A stretch of DNA of 64,000 nt from Chelativorans sp. ZYF759. Its GTDB lineage: Bacteria; Pseudomonadota; Alphaproteobacteria; Rhizobiales; Rhizobiaceae. The DNA lies in contig NZ_WVVV01000002.1 of NCBI RefSeq assembly GCF_012911015.1, forward strand, positions 175,624-239,623. The letters run 5' to 3'. The position numbers were made by a program, and so were the translations under genes. Below, piece after piece: positions 38,472 to 47,301 of this stretch (position 1 is its first letter; each line of letters begins with the position of its first letter). Below the pieces are notes generated by a model. The model saw only the letters and a list, made by a program, of their open reading frames with translations, was not told where the DNA came from and did not search any database.

Positions 38472-40514
38472 ATGCACGAAGACCTTTTTTCAACCGCCCC
38501 CCCGTCCCCGCCCGAACGCGAGCCCGAGGCCCCTGCCCCGCGACCGGCGCCGGCGCGCAAGCCTGCTCCAGTGGCCGATGCCTCCGACAGCTATGGCGCC
38601 GCCGACATCGAGGTGCTGGAAGGCCTCGAACCGGTCCGCCGTCGCCCCGGCATGTATATTGGCGGCACGGATGAAAAGGCGCTGCACCACCTCTTCGCAG
38701 AGGTGATCGACAATTCGATGGACGAGGCCGTCGCGGGCCACGCCACGCTGATCGAGGTCCGCTTCGACGCGGATGGCTCGCTGACGGTCATCGACAATGG
38801 CCGCGGCATTCCCGTCGACCCGCATCCCAAGTTCAAGGACAAGTCGGCGCTTGAGGTCATCATGACCACGCTCCATGCCGGTGGAAAGTTCGACTCCAAG
38901 GTCTACGAGACCTCCGGCGGCCTGCACGGCGTGGGCATCTCGGTCGTCAACGCGCTGTCCGAGAGCCTGCGGGTCGATGTCTTCCGTGCCCGCCAGCATT
39001 ACCGGCAGAGTTTTTCGCGTGGCCACGCACAGGGGCCCATCGAAAGGATCGGTGAGGTCCACAATCGGCGCGGCACGCAGGTGCGCTTCAAGCCCGATCC
39101 TCAGATTTTCGGCGCCAAGGCGGCTTTCGACCCCGCCCGTCTCTACAAGATGGCGCGTTCCAAGGCCTATCTTTTCGGCGGCGTGAAGATCCGCTGGTCC
39201 TGCGACGCCAGCCTGCTGGATCCCAAGGGCGAAACGCCCGATACCGCGGAGTTCCACTTCCCCGGCGGCCTCAAGGATTATCTCGGCGCCTCGCTGAACG
39301 GCGACTTCCAGGTCACGCGCGAGCCCTTTGCCGGCAAGAGCGCACGCCAGGGCGGCCACGGCTCGGTCGAATGGGCCGTCACCTGGTTCGGCGGCGATGG
39401 TTTCGTGCATTCCTACTGCAACACGATTCCCACTGCCGAGGGCGGCACCCATGAGGCGGGCTTCCGCACCGCGCTGCTGCGCGGCCTGAAATCCTATGCC
39501 GAACTCACCGGAAACAAGCGCGCCGCCGCCATCACCAGCGAGGACGTGATGATCTCGGCGGCCGGCATGCTGTCGGTGTTCATCCGCGAGCCCGATTTTG
39601 TCGGCCAGACCAAGGACCGTCTGGCCACCACCGAGGCCATGCGGATCGTCGAGCAGGCGGTTCGCGATCCTTTCGACCACTGGCTGGCGGAAAATCCGCA
39701 GGAGGCCACCAAGCTGCTCGACTGGGTGATTGCGCGCGCCGACGAGCGCGTGCGCAGGCGCCAGGAAAAGGAAGTCAACCGCAAGTCCGCCGTGCGCAAG
39801 CTGCGCCTTCCGGGCAAGCTTTCCGATTGCACGCAGAACGCGGCCGGCGGCACCGAACTCTTCATCGTCGAGGGCGATTCGGCCGGCGGCTCCGCCAAGC
39901 AGGCCCGCGATCGGGCCAGCCAGGCAGTGCTTCCCCTGCGCGGCAAGATCCTCAACGTCGCCAGCGCCGGCCATGACAAGCTGACCGCCAATCAGACGAT
40001 CGCCGACCTCGTCCAGGCGCTCGGCTGCGGCACGCGCAACAAATACCGTGACGAGGATCTGCGCTACGACCGCGTGATCATCATGACCGACGCCGATGTC
40101 GACGGCGCCCACATCGCGGCGTTGCTCATCACCTTCTTCTACCAGGAGATGCCGCAGCTCATCAAAGGCGGCCACCTCTTCATGGCCGTGCCGCCGCTCT
40201 ACAAGATCACCCAGGGCGGCAAGACGATGTATGCCCGCGACGACGCCCACAAGGACGAACTCCTTCGGACCGAATTCACCGGCCGCGGCAAGATCGAGCT
40301 TGGCCGCTTCAAGGGGCTGGGCGAGATGATGGCGTCGCAGCTCAAGGAAACGACCATGGACCCGAAGAAGCGGATGCTGCTGCGTGTCGAGATCGGCGAT
40401 GCCCAGGAGGAGACCACGAAATCCGCCGTGGATGCGCTGATGGGCACCAAGCCCGAGGCGCGGTTCCGCTTCATCCAGGAGCGCGCCGAATTCGTCGAGG
40501 AGCTCGACATCTGA
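38472..40514 (+). CDS. parE: DNA topoisomerase IV subunit B
   Basis: A 680-residue type IIA topoisomerase ATPase subunit. A Pro/Ala-rich N-terminus leads to the GHKL ATPase domain (PGMYIGGTDEKALHHLF, EVIDNSMDEA, IDNGRGIPVDPHP, TSGGLHGVGISVVNAL). The TOPRIM domain follows (FIVEGDSAGGSAKQARDR and IIMTDADVDGAHIA), with the C-terminal KGLGEMMASQLKETTMDP. Length and the QTAxP-like details favour ParE rather than GyrB. ParC is not in the window. Confidence 0.96.
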   Translation: MHEDLFSTAPPSPPEREPEAPAPRPAPARKPAPVADASDSYGAADIEVLEGLEPVRRRPGMYIGGTDEKALHHLFAEVIDNSMDEAVAGHATLIEVRFDADGSLTVIDNGRGIPVDPHPKFKDKSALEVIMTTLHAGGKFDSKVYETSGGLHGVGISVVNALSESLRVDVFRARQHYRQSFSRGHAQGPIERIGEVHNRRGTQVRFKPDPQIFGAKAAFDPARLYKMARSKAYLFGGVKIRWSCDASLLDPKGETPDTAEFHFPGGLKDYLGASLNGDFQVTREPFAGKSARQGGHGSVEWAVTWFGGDGFVHSYCNTIPTAEGGTHEAGFRTALLRGLKSYAELTGNKRAAAITSEDVMISAAGMLSVFIREPDFVGQTKDRLATTEAMRIVEQAVRDPFDHWLAENPQEATKLLDWVIARADERVRRRQEKEVNRKSAVRKLRLPGKLSDCTQNAAGGTELFIVEGDSAGGSAKQARDRASQAVLPLRGKILNVASAGHDKLTANQTIADLVQALGCGTRNKYRDEDLRYDRVIIMTDADVDGAHIAALLITFFYQEMPQLIKGGHLFMAVPPLYKITQGGKTMYARDDAHKDELLRTEFTGRGKIELGRFKGLGEMMASQLKETTMDPKKRMLLRVEIGDAQEETTKSAVDALMGTKPEARFRFIQERAEFVEELDI

Positions 40515-40566
40515 CCTCGATCAGCCTCGCTGAGGGCTGCCGGTAGCCAGGGCGGGAGGTTGCGCC

Positions 40567-41376
40567 ATCACCAAGACCATCTTGAAGATCGCACTGGTGC
40601 TGGCGCTGGGCTACGGCCTGGTCGTGGCGCTGATGTATTATGCCCAGCGTGGGCTGCTCTATCCGGGCGCGAGCCTTGCCGGCGCCGCGCCGCGTACCGC
40701 GCCCTGGGGCAAGTCCGCCCGCATTCGCACCGAGGACGGCGAAATCCTCTACGCGCTTCATGCCCGCGCTTCCGTCGGCGCGCCCACGGTTCTCTACTTC
40801 CACGGCAATGCGGACCGGGTGACCAACTATGCCTTCCTGGCCGAAGGGCTGGCCGCCCGTGGCATCGGCCTGCTCGCGGTCTCCTATCGCGGCTTCACCG
40901 GTTCGTCCGGCAGCCCGACCGAGGCCGGCCTGCTCCTGGACGGGTTGGCGGCTTACGATTGGCTCGCTTCCAACACCAGCGGCCCCATCATCGCGCTTGG
41001 CCAGTCGCTGGGCAGCGCAGTCGCGATCCATCTGGGGCGCGAGCGGCCCGAACTCGACGGCCTCATCCTGGTATCGGCCTTCGATTCCATCGTCGGTCTG
41101 GCATCGGGGATCTATTTTTTCCTCCCCGTCCGGCCGTTCCTCAAGGACACCTTCCGCGCGGACCGATGGATCGCGGATGTCGGCCAGCCGAAACTTTTCG
41201 TCCATGGCGAGCGGGATGCCGTCGTCCCCATCCGGCATGGCAGGAACATCTTCGAACTGGCGCCGGAGCCCCGCCAGATGCGGCTGTTCGAATCCCGTGG
41301 CCACAACGATATCTGGACCGACGAACTGATGGACGATGTCGCTGCCTTTATCCGCGCCCTGCCGGGACGGGATTGA
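40567..41376 (+). CDS. Alpha/beta hydrolase with an N-terminal membrane helix and ATC at the expected start
   Basis: A BEM46/ABHD13-like hydrolase of about 269 residues with an N-terminal membrane helix (KIALVLALGYGLVVALMYYAQ). The oxyanion motif is YFHGNADRV, the nucleophile elbow GQSLGSA (Ser147 from 40567), and Asp and His are in HGERDAVVP and RGHND. A perfect GGGAGG (40554-40559) stands seven bases before ATC at 40567 and in frame with the gene (I/M-TKTILKIALV...). The only conventional start is TTG at 40582, 22 bases from the ribosome site. Either AUC is used, or ATG has mutated, or the base is an error. The gene follows parE. Confidence 0.8.
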   Translation: MTKTILKIALVLALGYGLVVALMYYAQRGLLYPGASLAGAAPRTAPWGKSARIRTEDGEILYALHARASVGAPTVLYFHGNADRVTNYAFLAEGLAARGIGLLAVSYRGFTGSSGSPTEAGLLLDGLAAYDWLASNTSGPIIALGQSLGSAVAIHLGRERPELDGLILVSAFDSIVGLASGIYFFLPVRPFLKDTFRADRWIADVGQPKLFVHGERDAVVPIRHGRNIFELAPEPRQMRLFESRGHNDIWTDELMDDVAAFIRALPGRD

Positions 41377-41442
41377 GGGAACGAACGCCTCCTGAAGTCA
41401 TTTCCGAAACGCTGACCCCAGCAACACGAAAAGGACATTCAG

Positions 41443-41685
41443 ATGCGTAACGCCCTCATCGCCCTCTCGGCCCTCGTCTTCCTGCCCACCGCCGCACTCG
41501 CCCAGCCGCCGGCGGACGCCATGCCCTTGTCGGAAATCCTCGCCTCGATCGAGAGCGAGGCCGATTTCAGCCATTTCGACGACGTCGACTGGGATGATGA
41601 CGGCTATTGGGAGATCGAATACTACCGCGCCGACGGCGCCAAGGTCGATGTCGACATTGACCCGGTGAGCGGTCAGCCCCGCTGA
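41443..41685 (+). CDS. Small secreted PepSY-like protein
   Basis: An 80-residue protein with a signal peptide (MRNALIALSALVFLPTAALA-QP). The mature part is highly acidic; it reads MPLSEILASIESE...FDDVDWDDDGYWEIEYYRADGAKVDVDIDPVSG. That matches a single PepSY repeat, a domain thought to inhibit proteases or bind metal. AAGGA precedes the ATG. The opposed DUF2336 gene ends immediately after its stop codon. Confidence 0.8.
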   Translation: MRNALIALSALVFLPTAALAQPPADAMPLSEILASIESEADFSHFDDVDWDDDGYWEIEYYRADGAKVDVDIDPVSGQPR

Positions 41686-42828
41686 TCAGGCGGCCGCGAT
41701 CGCCAGCGCGTGGCCCCGCGCATTGTCTCTGAGGGCGTCCAGATGGATTTCCTTCAGAAGCCTGGCGAGTTCCTGATGCGCTTCCCCCGGTCCGCTCTGG
41801 CCGGGGGTCGCCCCGATCTCCTTCAGCATCATCCAGCTGACTTCCTGCGCGCCGGCCAGACGACGCCCATTGGCGACGTCGCGCCAGATCTTCAGCGCGG
41901 ACAGGATCACGCCATGCGTTGCATCCGCCAGTCCCGACGCGCGCAACAGCGCCGCGATGGCGACGTCGCGCCCTGATGCCAGCAACGACCGCACCCGCTC
42001 CTCGCCTTTGCCCGACAGCGCCACGAGCGCGGTCCCGAAAAAATCGATCTTGCCATTGGCGACCGCCCGGATCAGGAAGCCGGCCGTCAGATCGCCCCTG
42101 AGACGCAGATGCTCGACCAGCGCCGCCAGTTCGTCTTCCGGCGTTGCCTCGATCAGCGTCACCGAAGCGCGCACGCAGGCGGCCCGGGTGATGCGCTCGG
42201 CCCTGCGTTCACCCATCAGCGCCAGCACCAGCGGCGCGCTGCGCAAAGCCTCGCCCAGCTTCACCAGCAGCATGTGTCGGCAGTCGGCGGGCAGCCGCGG
42301 ATCGGCGATCAGCGCTTCGCGCAGTATCGCCGAATCGCCGTGACGCTCCACCATCCGGCGAAAGCTCAGATTGGCGATCCTCGCGCCAGAATTCTGCAGC
42401 AGTTCCAGGCAGGCGCCCTCCTCGCCGACTTCGGCAAGCGCGGCAGACACCGCCATGGAGACCTGGGCCCGCATGGCCACGAAGCGCTGGACGTCGCCGT
42501 CGCCGCCCGCCACGCGGTCGATCAGATCGAGATCGGTAAGCAGCGGCGAACGAACGAGAACGAGCGAGGCCACCTCCTTCTGGTCCTGGGCAAGGCCCGC
42601 CACGATCTGCGCCGGCGCGTGGGGGCTGAGGCAGAACACCTCCGCCATTGCGAGCCGCACCTTCTCGGAGGGATCGTCGAGGAGCAGCGTCAGCGCGGCC
42701 TCGGCTTCGCAGCGATCCTCGAAGCGTATATCGTTGCCCAGATAGGCCCGCGCGAGGGCGGCCGCCGCAACCGAGCGCTCCGCCACCTTGGCGTGGTTGA
42801 CCCATTTGAGAAAGTGACTGATGACCAT
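41686..42828 (-). CDS. DUF2336 family protein
   Basis: A 380-residue all-helical protein with HEAT-like repeats, matching DUF2336. Typical segments: MVISHFLKWVNHAKVAERSVAAAALARAYL, LLLDDPSEKVRLAMAEVF and PLLTDLDLIDRVAGGDGDVQRFVAMRAQ. DUF2336 proteins are common in alphaproteobacteria and have no established role. The ATG at 42828 was chosen over an extension to 42867. It diverges from the MaoC gene over about 125 bases. Confidence 0.85.
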   Translation of the reverse strand: MVISHFLKWVNHAKVAERSVAAAALARAYLGNDIRFEDRCEAEAALTLLLDDPSEKVRLAMAEVFCLSPHAPAQIVAGLAQDQKEVASLVLVRSPLLTDLDLIDRVAGGDGDVQRFVAMRAQVSMAVSAALAEVGEEGACLELLQNSGARIANLSFRRMVERHGDSAILREALIADPRLPADCRHMLLVKLGEALRSAPLVLALMGERRAERITRAACVRASVTLIEATPEDELAALVEHLRLRGDLTAGFLIRAVANGKIDFFGTALVALSGKGEERVRSLLASGRDVAIAALLRASGLADATHGVILSALKIWRDVANGRRLAGAQEVSWMMLKEIGATPGQSGPGEAHQELARLLKEIHLDALRDNARGHALAIAAA

Positions 42829-42954
42829 TGAACGCCGTCCCCGAAACCTAGGGCGAGACTGGCCCAAAATGGTTTACGAACGGTTCACCATGTTTATTAA
42901 GCCCTTGGAAGCGAGCCGTTTTGGCCGCGCTCGGCGCTGACGGGAGGAGGAGCG

Positions 42955-43407
42955 ATGCCTGGCCTTTACCTTGAGGAATTCGAACTCGGAATGGTCATTC
43001 GCCACCCCATCCGGCGAACGGTGACGGAGACGGACAACATCCTTTTCTCCACCATGACCATGAATCCGCAGCCGCTTCACATCGATTTCGACTTCGCAGC
43101 GAAATCGGAATGGGGAAAGCCGCTTTTCAACTCGCTGTTCACGCTCGGCCTGATGGTCGGCATCTCCGTGCACGACACCACGCTCGGCACCACCGTGGCC
43201 AATCTCGGCATGAAGGAGACTGTGTTTCCGAATCCCCTCTTCCACGGCGACACCGTACGGGTGGAAACCGAGGTGAAGGGCGTGCGCGAATCGAAATCCA
43301 GGCCCGATCGCGGCATCGTCGACCTCGAGCACCGCGCCTTCAACCAGGACGACGTGCTGGTTGCCCGATGCCTGCGCCAGGCCATGATCATGAAGAAGCC
43401 CGTCTGA
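42955..43407 (+). CDS. MaoC-like (R)-specific enoyl-CoA hydratase
   Basis: A 150-residue hot-dog-fold protein of the MaoC dehydratase family. The catalytic pair lies in TMTMNPQPLHIDFDFA, with Asn and His aligned to the hydratase-2 motif; GKPLFNSLFTLGL follows. GGGAGGAGG gives an excellent ribosome site. It is coupled to a CitE-like lyase gene, whose ATG shares one base with its stop (TGATG). The pair suggests hydration and cleavage of a branched or methylated CoA ester (malyl-CoA type); the exact substrate is not determined. Confidence 0.9.
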   Translation: MPGLYLEEFELGMVIRHPIRRTVTETDNILFSTMTMNPQPLHIDFDFAAKSEWGKPLFNSLFTLGLMVGISVHDTTLGTTVANLGMKETVFPNPLFHGDTVRVETEVKGVRESKSRPDRGIVDLEHRAFNQDDVLVARCLRQAMIMKKPV

Positions 43408-44285
43408 TGCGTTCGCTGCTTTTTGTTCCCGCCGATTCCGAACGGAAGCTCGAAAAGGGCCTCGAATCGGGCGCCGACATTCTGATCGTCGATCTCGAGG
43501 ACTCCGTCTCGGCCGCCAACAAGCGCGCCGCGCGCGAGATGGCGGCGGCCTTCATCGCTGGCCGGGATCGAGCGAGCGCCCCTGCCCTTTATGTCCGGGT
43601 CAACGATCTCGCGACCGGGCTCACCGACGACGATCTGGCCGCCGTCATCGCCGCTCGGCTGCGCGGCGTCATGCTGCCCAAATCCGGCGGCATCGACGAT
43701 GTGCGTCGGCTGGCGGTCAAGCTCAGGGTTCATGAGGCCCGTGCGGGGATCGAGGACGGCGCGACCCGCATCATCCCGCTCGTTACCGAGACGGCTGCCG
43801 GCGTGCTCAATGCGGCCACCTACGCCACGGGCGAGCCCCGCATGGAAGCTCTGACATGGGGCGCGGAGGATCTGTCGGCGGCGATCGGCGCGCAGGCGAC
43901 CCGCGATGCGGATGGCCGGCTGACCGATGTCTTTCGTCTGGCCCGCGCCACGACCATCCTCGCCGCCTCGGCTGCCGAAGTGCCGGCCATCGACACCGTC
44001 TTTCCCGATTTCCGCGATCTCGACGCCTTCCGGCGGTCCTGCGAGGAGGCCGTGCGCGACGGCTTTGCCGGCTGCATGGCGATTCACCCGGCGCAGGTGC
44101 CGATCATCAATGAGGTCTTCTCGCCCTCGCCCGAGGCCATCGCCGAGGCGGAAGGCATCGTGGCGGCCTTCGCGGCGGAGGGAAATCCCGGCGTCGTGGC
44201 GATTTCCGGCAAGATGTTCGACCGGCCGCATCTGCGGCGGGCCGAAAACCTCCTCAGCCGTGCCGGGAAAAGCGCCGGCGCGTGA
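43407..44285 (+). CDS. CitE-like HpcH/HpaI CoA-ester lyase
   Basis: A 292-residue TIM-barrel lyase of the CitE/malyl-CoA lyase group. It starts MRSLLFVPADSERKLEKGLESGADILIVDLEDSV and keeps the arginine in LYVRVNDL, the metal-binding Glu in LVTETAAGVLNA and Asp in WGAEDLSAAIGA, and AIHPAQVPIINEVFSP. It would split a 3-hydroxyacyl-CoA such as malyl-CoA or citramalyl-CoA to acetyl-CoA and an oxoacid. It is translationally coupled to the MaoC hydratase. Being CitE-like without citrate lyase alpha/gamma partners, it is not a citrate lyase complex. Confidence 0.9.
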   Translation: MRSLLFVPADSERKLEKGLESGADILIVDLEDSVSAANKRAAREMAAAFIAGRDRASAPALYVRVNDLATGLTDDDLAAVIAARLRGVMLPKSGGIDDVRRLAVKLRVHEARAGIEDGATRIIPLVTETAAGVLNAATYATGEPRMEALTWGAEDLSAAIGAQATRDADGRLTDVFRLARATTILAASAAEVPAIDTVFPDFRDLDAFRRSCEEAVRDGFAGCMAIHPAQVPIINEVFSPSPEAIAEAEGIVAAFAAEGNPGVVAISGKMFDRPHLRRAENLLSRAGKSAGA

Positions 44286-44288
44286 AGC

Positions 44289-44897
44289 CTACTCGCCTTT
44301 CCATTGGGGCCGGATCATCTCGAATACCTCGCTGATGGAGGCATATTCGCGATAGCCGAGCCGCGAGACCGTGCCGGCCTTCACGATGTCGAACAGGCCG
44401 TCCGTCAGCGCCTCGTCCTTGATGTGGATGCCGACCACCTCGCCGAATACCACGATGCTGCCACCAGGCTTCCCGTCGAGCCCTTTGGGATGATGGATTT
44501 CCGTCATCCTGCATTCGAGCGCGGCCAGCGCCTCGCCCACGCGCGGCGGGGCGACGAGCTTGCTGGCCACCGGCGTCAGGCCGGCGCGTTCGAATTCCGA
44601 GACGCCGCGCGGCGCGTCGATGCCGGTCATGTTCATCTGCTCGGCAAGATCGCGTCCGACCAGATTTGCGACGAATTCTCCGGTCTCGCGGATGAAGGAC
44701 AGGCTGTCCTTCTCGCCCTCCGAGGCGAACATCACCATGTGCGGATGCGAGCCGATCGCGTTGAAGAAGGAATAGGGCGCGAGGTTGAGCGACCCATCCC
44801 TCGCGATGCTCGATATCCATCCGATCGGCCGCGGCGCGACGAGCGCCTTGAAGGGGTCGTGGGGAAGGCCGTGGCCGTTTTTCGGCTCGTAGAACAT
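44289..44897 (-). CDS. Flavin reductase-like FMN-binding protein
   Basis: A 202-residue split-beta-barrel protein of the flavin reductase-like/DIM6 family. Motifs: LVAPRPIGWISSIARDGSLNLAPYSFFNAIGSHPHMVMFA and TGEFVANLVGRDLAEQMN. It binds FMN and may reduce flavin with NAD(P)H. A nitroreductase gene lies 4 bases upstream on the same strand, so the two form a small redox operon. It converges on the CoA lyase with a 3-base gap. Confidence 0.88.
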   Translation of the reverse strand: MFYEPKNGHGLPHDPFKALVAPRPIGWISSIARDGSLNLAPYSFFNAIGSHPHMVMFASEGEKDSLSFIRETGEFVANLVGRDLAEQMNMTGIDAPRGVSEFERAGLTPVASKLVAPPRVGEALAALECRMTEIHHPKGLDGKPGGSIVVFGEVVGIHIKDEALTDGLFDIVKAGTVSRLGYREYASISEVFEMIRPQWKGE

Positions 44898-44900
44898 GGC

Positions 44901-45485
44901 TCAGCCCTCCCAGGGACCGGAATAGTCGCTGGTGAGCGTCGCGGGGTCGGGCCGCGGGCGGTCGGGCAGTTCTCCCTCATGCCGGCCGATATGGATGAAG
45001 CCCACCGCGCTCTCATGTGGTGCCAGGCCGAGAAGGGCGAGGCCTTCCCGGTCCTCTGAATACCAGTTGGTGATCCAGTTCGTGCGGTAACCCAGCGCGT
45101 TGGCAGCGATCATCAGGTTCATCGCCGCCGCCGCCCCCGACAGGAGCATTTCCCATTGCGGTATCTTGGGGTTTTCCCGGGCTACGGAGACCACGCCGAT
45201 GACGAGCGGCGCGCGCGAGAACCGCGTCCGCTCTTTCTCCAGCCGCATTTCGGGCAGTGGTCCTTCGCGCTTCTCGGCCAGCTCCGCCAGCATCTCGCCA
45301 ATCTTCACGCGCGCATCGCCGCGATACAGGATGAAGCGCCACGGCGCGAGCCGGCCGTGATCGGGAACCCGCGTCGCGACCTTCAGCATCGTGGCGATCT
45401 CGTCGTCGCTGGGCGCTGGACCCGTCATCTCGTCGATTGGCGCGGATCGTCGCGACAGCATGAAATCAAGCACGGTATGGGACAA
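44901..45485 (-). CDS. Nitroreductase family protein (YdjA-like)
   Basis: A protein of about 194 residues in the NAD(P)H nitroreductase family, YdjA/TdsD-like branch. Motifs: FMLSRRSAPIDEMTGPAPS, RVPDHGRLAPWRFILYRG, GAAAAMNLMIAANALGYRTNWIT and GFIHIGRHEG. TTG at 45485 has AAGGAAG six bases before it and gives MSHTVLDFMLSRRS; GTG 45473 and ATG 45461 are alternatives without a ribosome site. It is probably expressed with the flavin reductase-like gene that follows. Confidence 0.88.
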   Translation of the reverse strand: MSHTVLDFMLSRRSAPIDEMTGPAPSDDEIATMLKVATRVPDHGRLAPWRFILYRGDARVKIGEMLAELAEKREGPLPEMRLEKERTRFSRAPLVIGVVSVARENPKIPQWEMLLSGAAAAMNLMIAANALGYRTNWITNWYSEDREGLALLGLAPHESAVGFIHIGRHEGELPDRPRPDPATLTSDYSGPWEG

Positions 45486-45600
45486 ATCTGGCTTCCTTGT
45501 CGTCTTGTTGGGAGAGAGTGTGCCGGGCGGGCGATGGCGTAATGGGTGCTGGCTGCCGACAGGACTTGAAAATGCCACCAGCTTGCGCTTCAAGGCAAGC

Positions 45601-46545
45601 ATGCGTTTGGCCCTGCCTTTCCTGCTGAAGATCGTGTGTGCCGTGGTCCTCCTCCTTGGAGCGGGGCAGATGGCGCTCGCCCAGTCCTTCGGTGATTCGA
45701 CCCCGCAGTTCCACTTGCCGTCGATCCAGCCCTATGCGCCGCCCACGATCGAATCGCCGCTGTCGACCATTGGCGGCGGGCAGCTTTCGGTCTCGGCGCA
45801 TCTCACCGAGGAATCGCCGGCGCTGGATCGCGGCCTGGTCTGGCGCATCTTCAAGCCGGAGGCCGGCCCCGACGGCCGTCTGCCGCTCGTCGCCTCGGCG
45901 CAGGGTGGAACAGGCGTCTTCGATCTCGAGCCCGGCAGCTATCTGGTCCATGCCTCCTTCGGCCGCGCCGGCGCCACCAAGCGCATCCGCATCGGCAATG
46001 GCGTGGTCAGCGAATCGCTGGTGCTGGAAGCCGGCGGGCTGAAGCTGGACGCCGTGCTGTCGGGCGGGGTGCGCATTCCGCCGAACCGGCTGCGCTTCTC
46101 GATCTATGAGGCGTCGGCCGATGCCGTGGGCGAACGCGCGCTGATCGTTCCCGACGTCAGCCCGAACACTGTCGTCAGGCTCAATGCCGGCATCTACCAC
46201 GTCGTCTCGACCTATGGCAGCGTCAACGCGGTGATCCGCTCCGACATCCGTGTCGAGGCGGGCAAGCTGACCGAGGCGATGGTGGAGCACAAGGCCGCCG
46301 AGGTCACCATGAAGCTGGTGCGGGATACCGGGGGCGAGGCAATTGCCGATACCTCCTGGTCGGTCCTCACCGAATCCGGCGACATCGTGCGCGAGAGTGT
46401 CGGCGCCTTCGCCTCGATGGTCCTGGCCGAGGGCAACTACGCCGTCGTCGCAAAGAACCGCGACCGGCTCTACCAGCGCGAGTTCACGGTCGAAGCCGGC
46501 CGCAACCGAGATGTGGAAGTGCTGGCCGCCGAGGCCGAGAACTAG
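45601..46545 (+). CDS. Secreted protein of unknown function
   Basis: A 314-residue exported protein with a signal peptide ending near GAGQMALAQ-SF. The mature part seems to contain two or three repeated beta-sandwich units. Each has a LEPGSYLVHASFGRAGATKRIRI / LNAGIYHVVSTYGSVNAVIRSDI / LAEGNYAVVAKNRDRLYQREFTV pattern, in which a turn G-x-Y-x-V starts a strand followed by a Val-rich one. Such repeats recall Ig- or carboxypeptidase-regulatory-like folds. The function is unknown; family members are found across the order. The ribosome site is weak. Confidence 0.75.
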   Translation: MRLALPFLLKIVCAVVLLLGAGQMALAQSFGDSTPQFHLPSIQPYAPPTIESPLSTIGGGQLSVSAHLTEESPALDRGLVWRIFKPEAGPDGRLPLVASAQGGTGVFDLEPGSYLVHASFGRAGATKRIRIGNGVVSESLVLEAGGLKLDAVLSGGVRIPPNRLRFSIYEASADAVGERALIVPDVSPNTVVRLNAGIYHVVSTYGSVNAVIRSDIRVEAGKLTEAMVEHKAAEVTMKLVRDTGGEAIADTSWSVLTESGDIVRESVGAFASMVLAEGNYAVVAKNRDRLYQREFTVEAGRNRDVEVLAAEAEN

Positions 46546-46626
46546 CGGCCGCGAAGTTGCCTCGCGGGCGACGCCCGCTCCGGCCTGCCATATCCTCCGT
46601 ATCGCGCGCGCAGCCTGCATGGGCGC

Positions 46627-47220
46627 TCAATAGCCACCGAGCTCGCGATCGCCCTTTTCGAGGATCAGCGGAATGATCAGATCCTCTTCATCGTCGAGGT
46701 GCCGGGCCAGCATGGCCACGAGTCGCTCGTTCTCGTTGGCATAGGCGTCGGCGGCAAAACGCTGCGCGTCGTCGTCGCCCGCGAGCGCCTGGATGAAGGC
46801 GTTGGCCGTGCCCGCATTGCGCTCGAGCGCGTCATGGATCAGGTGATGATCCGAATCGAGAATGTCGAAGCCGCGCTTCAGCCCCGTCTCGACACGAGCG
46901 AAGACCGGAAAATAATGCTGGTCCTCGACATTGTGGTGCCCGTCGAGGTGGCCGAGAAAATAGTTCAGCCGCGGCGCGAAGAACTGCGCGAATTCCGTCG
47001 CCGTTGATCGACCCTCGCGATAGTCGGCGATCGACCCGGTGAGGATGCCGCCGAGTTCGCGGAACATGTCGTGTCGCTGCAGCCACATGCGCGCCATCCC
47101 GTGCACGTTGGGATGGGCTTCCCAGCTGTCGCGCGGATATTTGGCGACGAGGTAGCGCAGATCCTCCGGCAGGCCCGAACGCTGTTCGAGCGTGAGGATG
47201 TCTTGTATCTGGGAAGGCAA
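46627..47220 (-). CDS. Hemerythrin HHE domain protein
   Basis: A 197-residue four-helix-bundle protein of the hemerythrin/HHE family. Candidate iron ligands: HPNVHGMARMWLQRHDMF, FLGHLDGHHNVEDQHYFPVF, SDHHLIHDAL and ARHLDDEEDLIIPLILE. It may bind a di-iron centre and sense or scavenge oxygen or nitric oxide. The start is TTG at 47220 with CTGGAG seven bases before it. It converges on the preceding secreted-protein gene. Confidence 0.9.
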   Translation of the reverse strand: MPSQIQDILTLEQRSGLPEDLRYLVAKYPRDSWEAHPNVHGMARMWLQRHDMFRELGGILTGSIADYREGRSTATEFAQFFAPRLNYFLGHLDGHHNVEDQHYFPVFARVETGLKRGFDILDSDHHLIHDALERNAGTANAFIQALAGDDDAQRFAADAYANENERLVAMLARHLDDEEDLIIPLILEKGDRELGGY

Positions 47221-47301
47221 GGCGGACTCCAGGGCGAGGTTGTGCGCTGGAGATAGGCCTGCCCGGCTCGCCTGCCAACCCTGGCCCCATTGACGAACCG
47301 T

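Noticed and set aside
38490..40250. A 586-codon minus-strand frame inside parE
   Set aside because: Antisense shadow of parE; no ribosome site or domain.
40521..40533. TCAGC-CTC-GCTGA hairpin after parE as a terminator
   Set aside because: A 5-bp stem with a 3-base loop and no T-run; not above background.
46564..46578. GCGGGC-GAC-GCCCGC hairpin between the secreted protein and hemerythrin genes as a terminator
   Set aside because: The stem is only 6 bp with a 3-base loop and no T-run; too weak to call in such GC-rich DNA.
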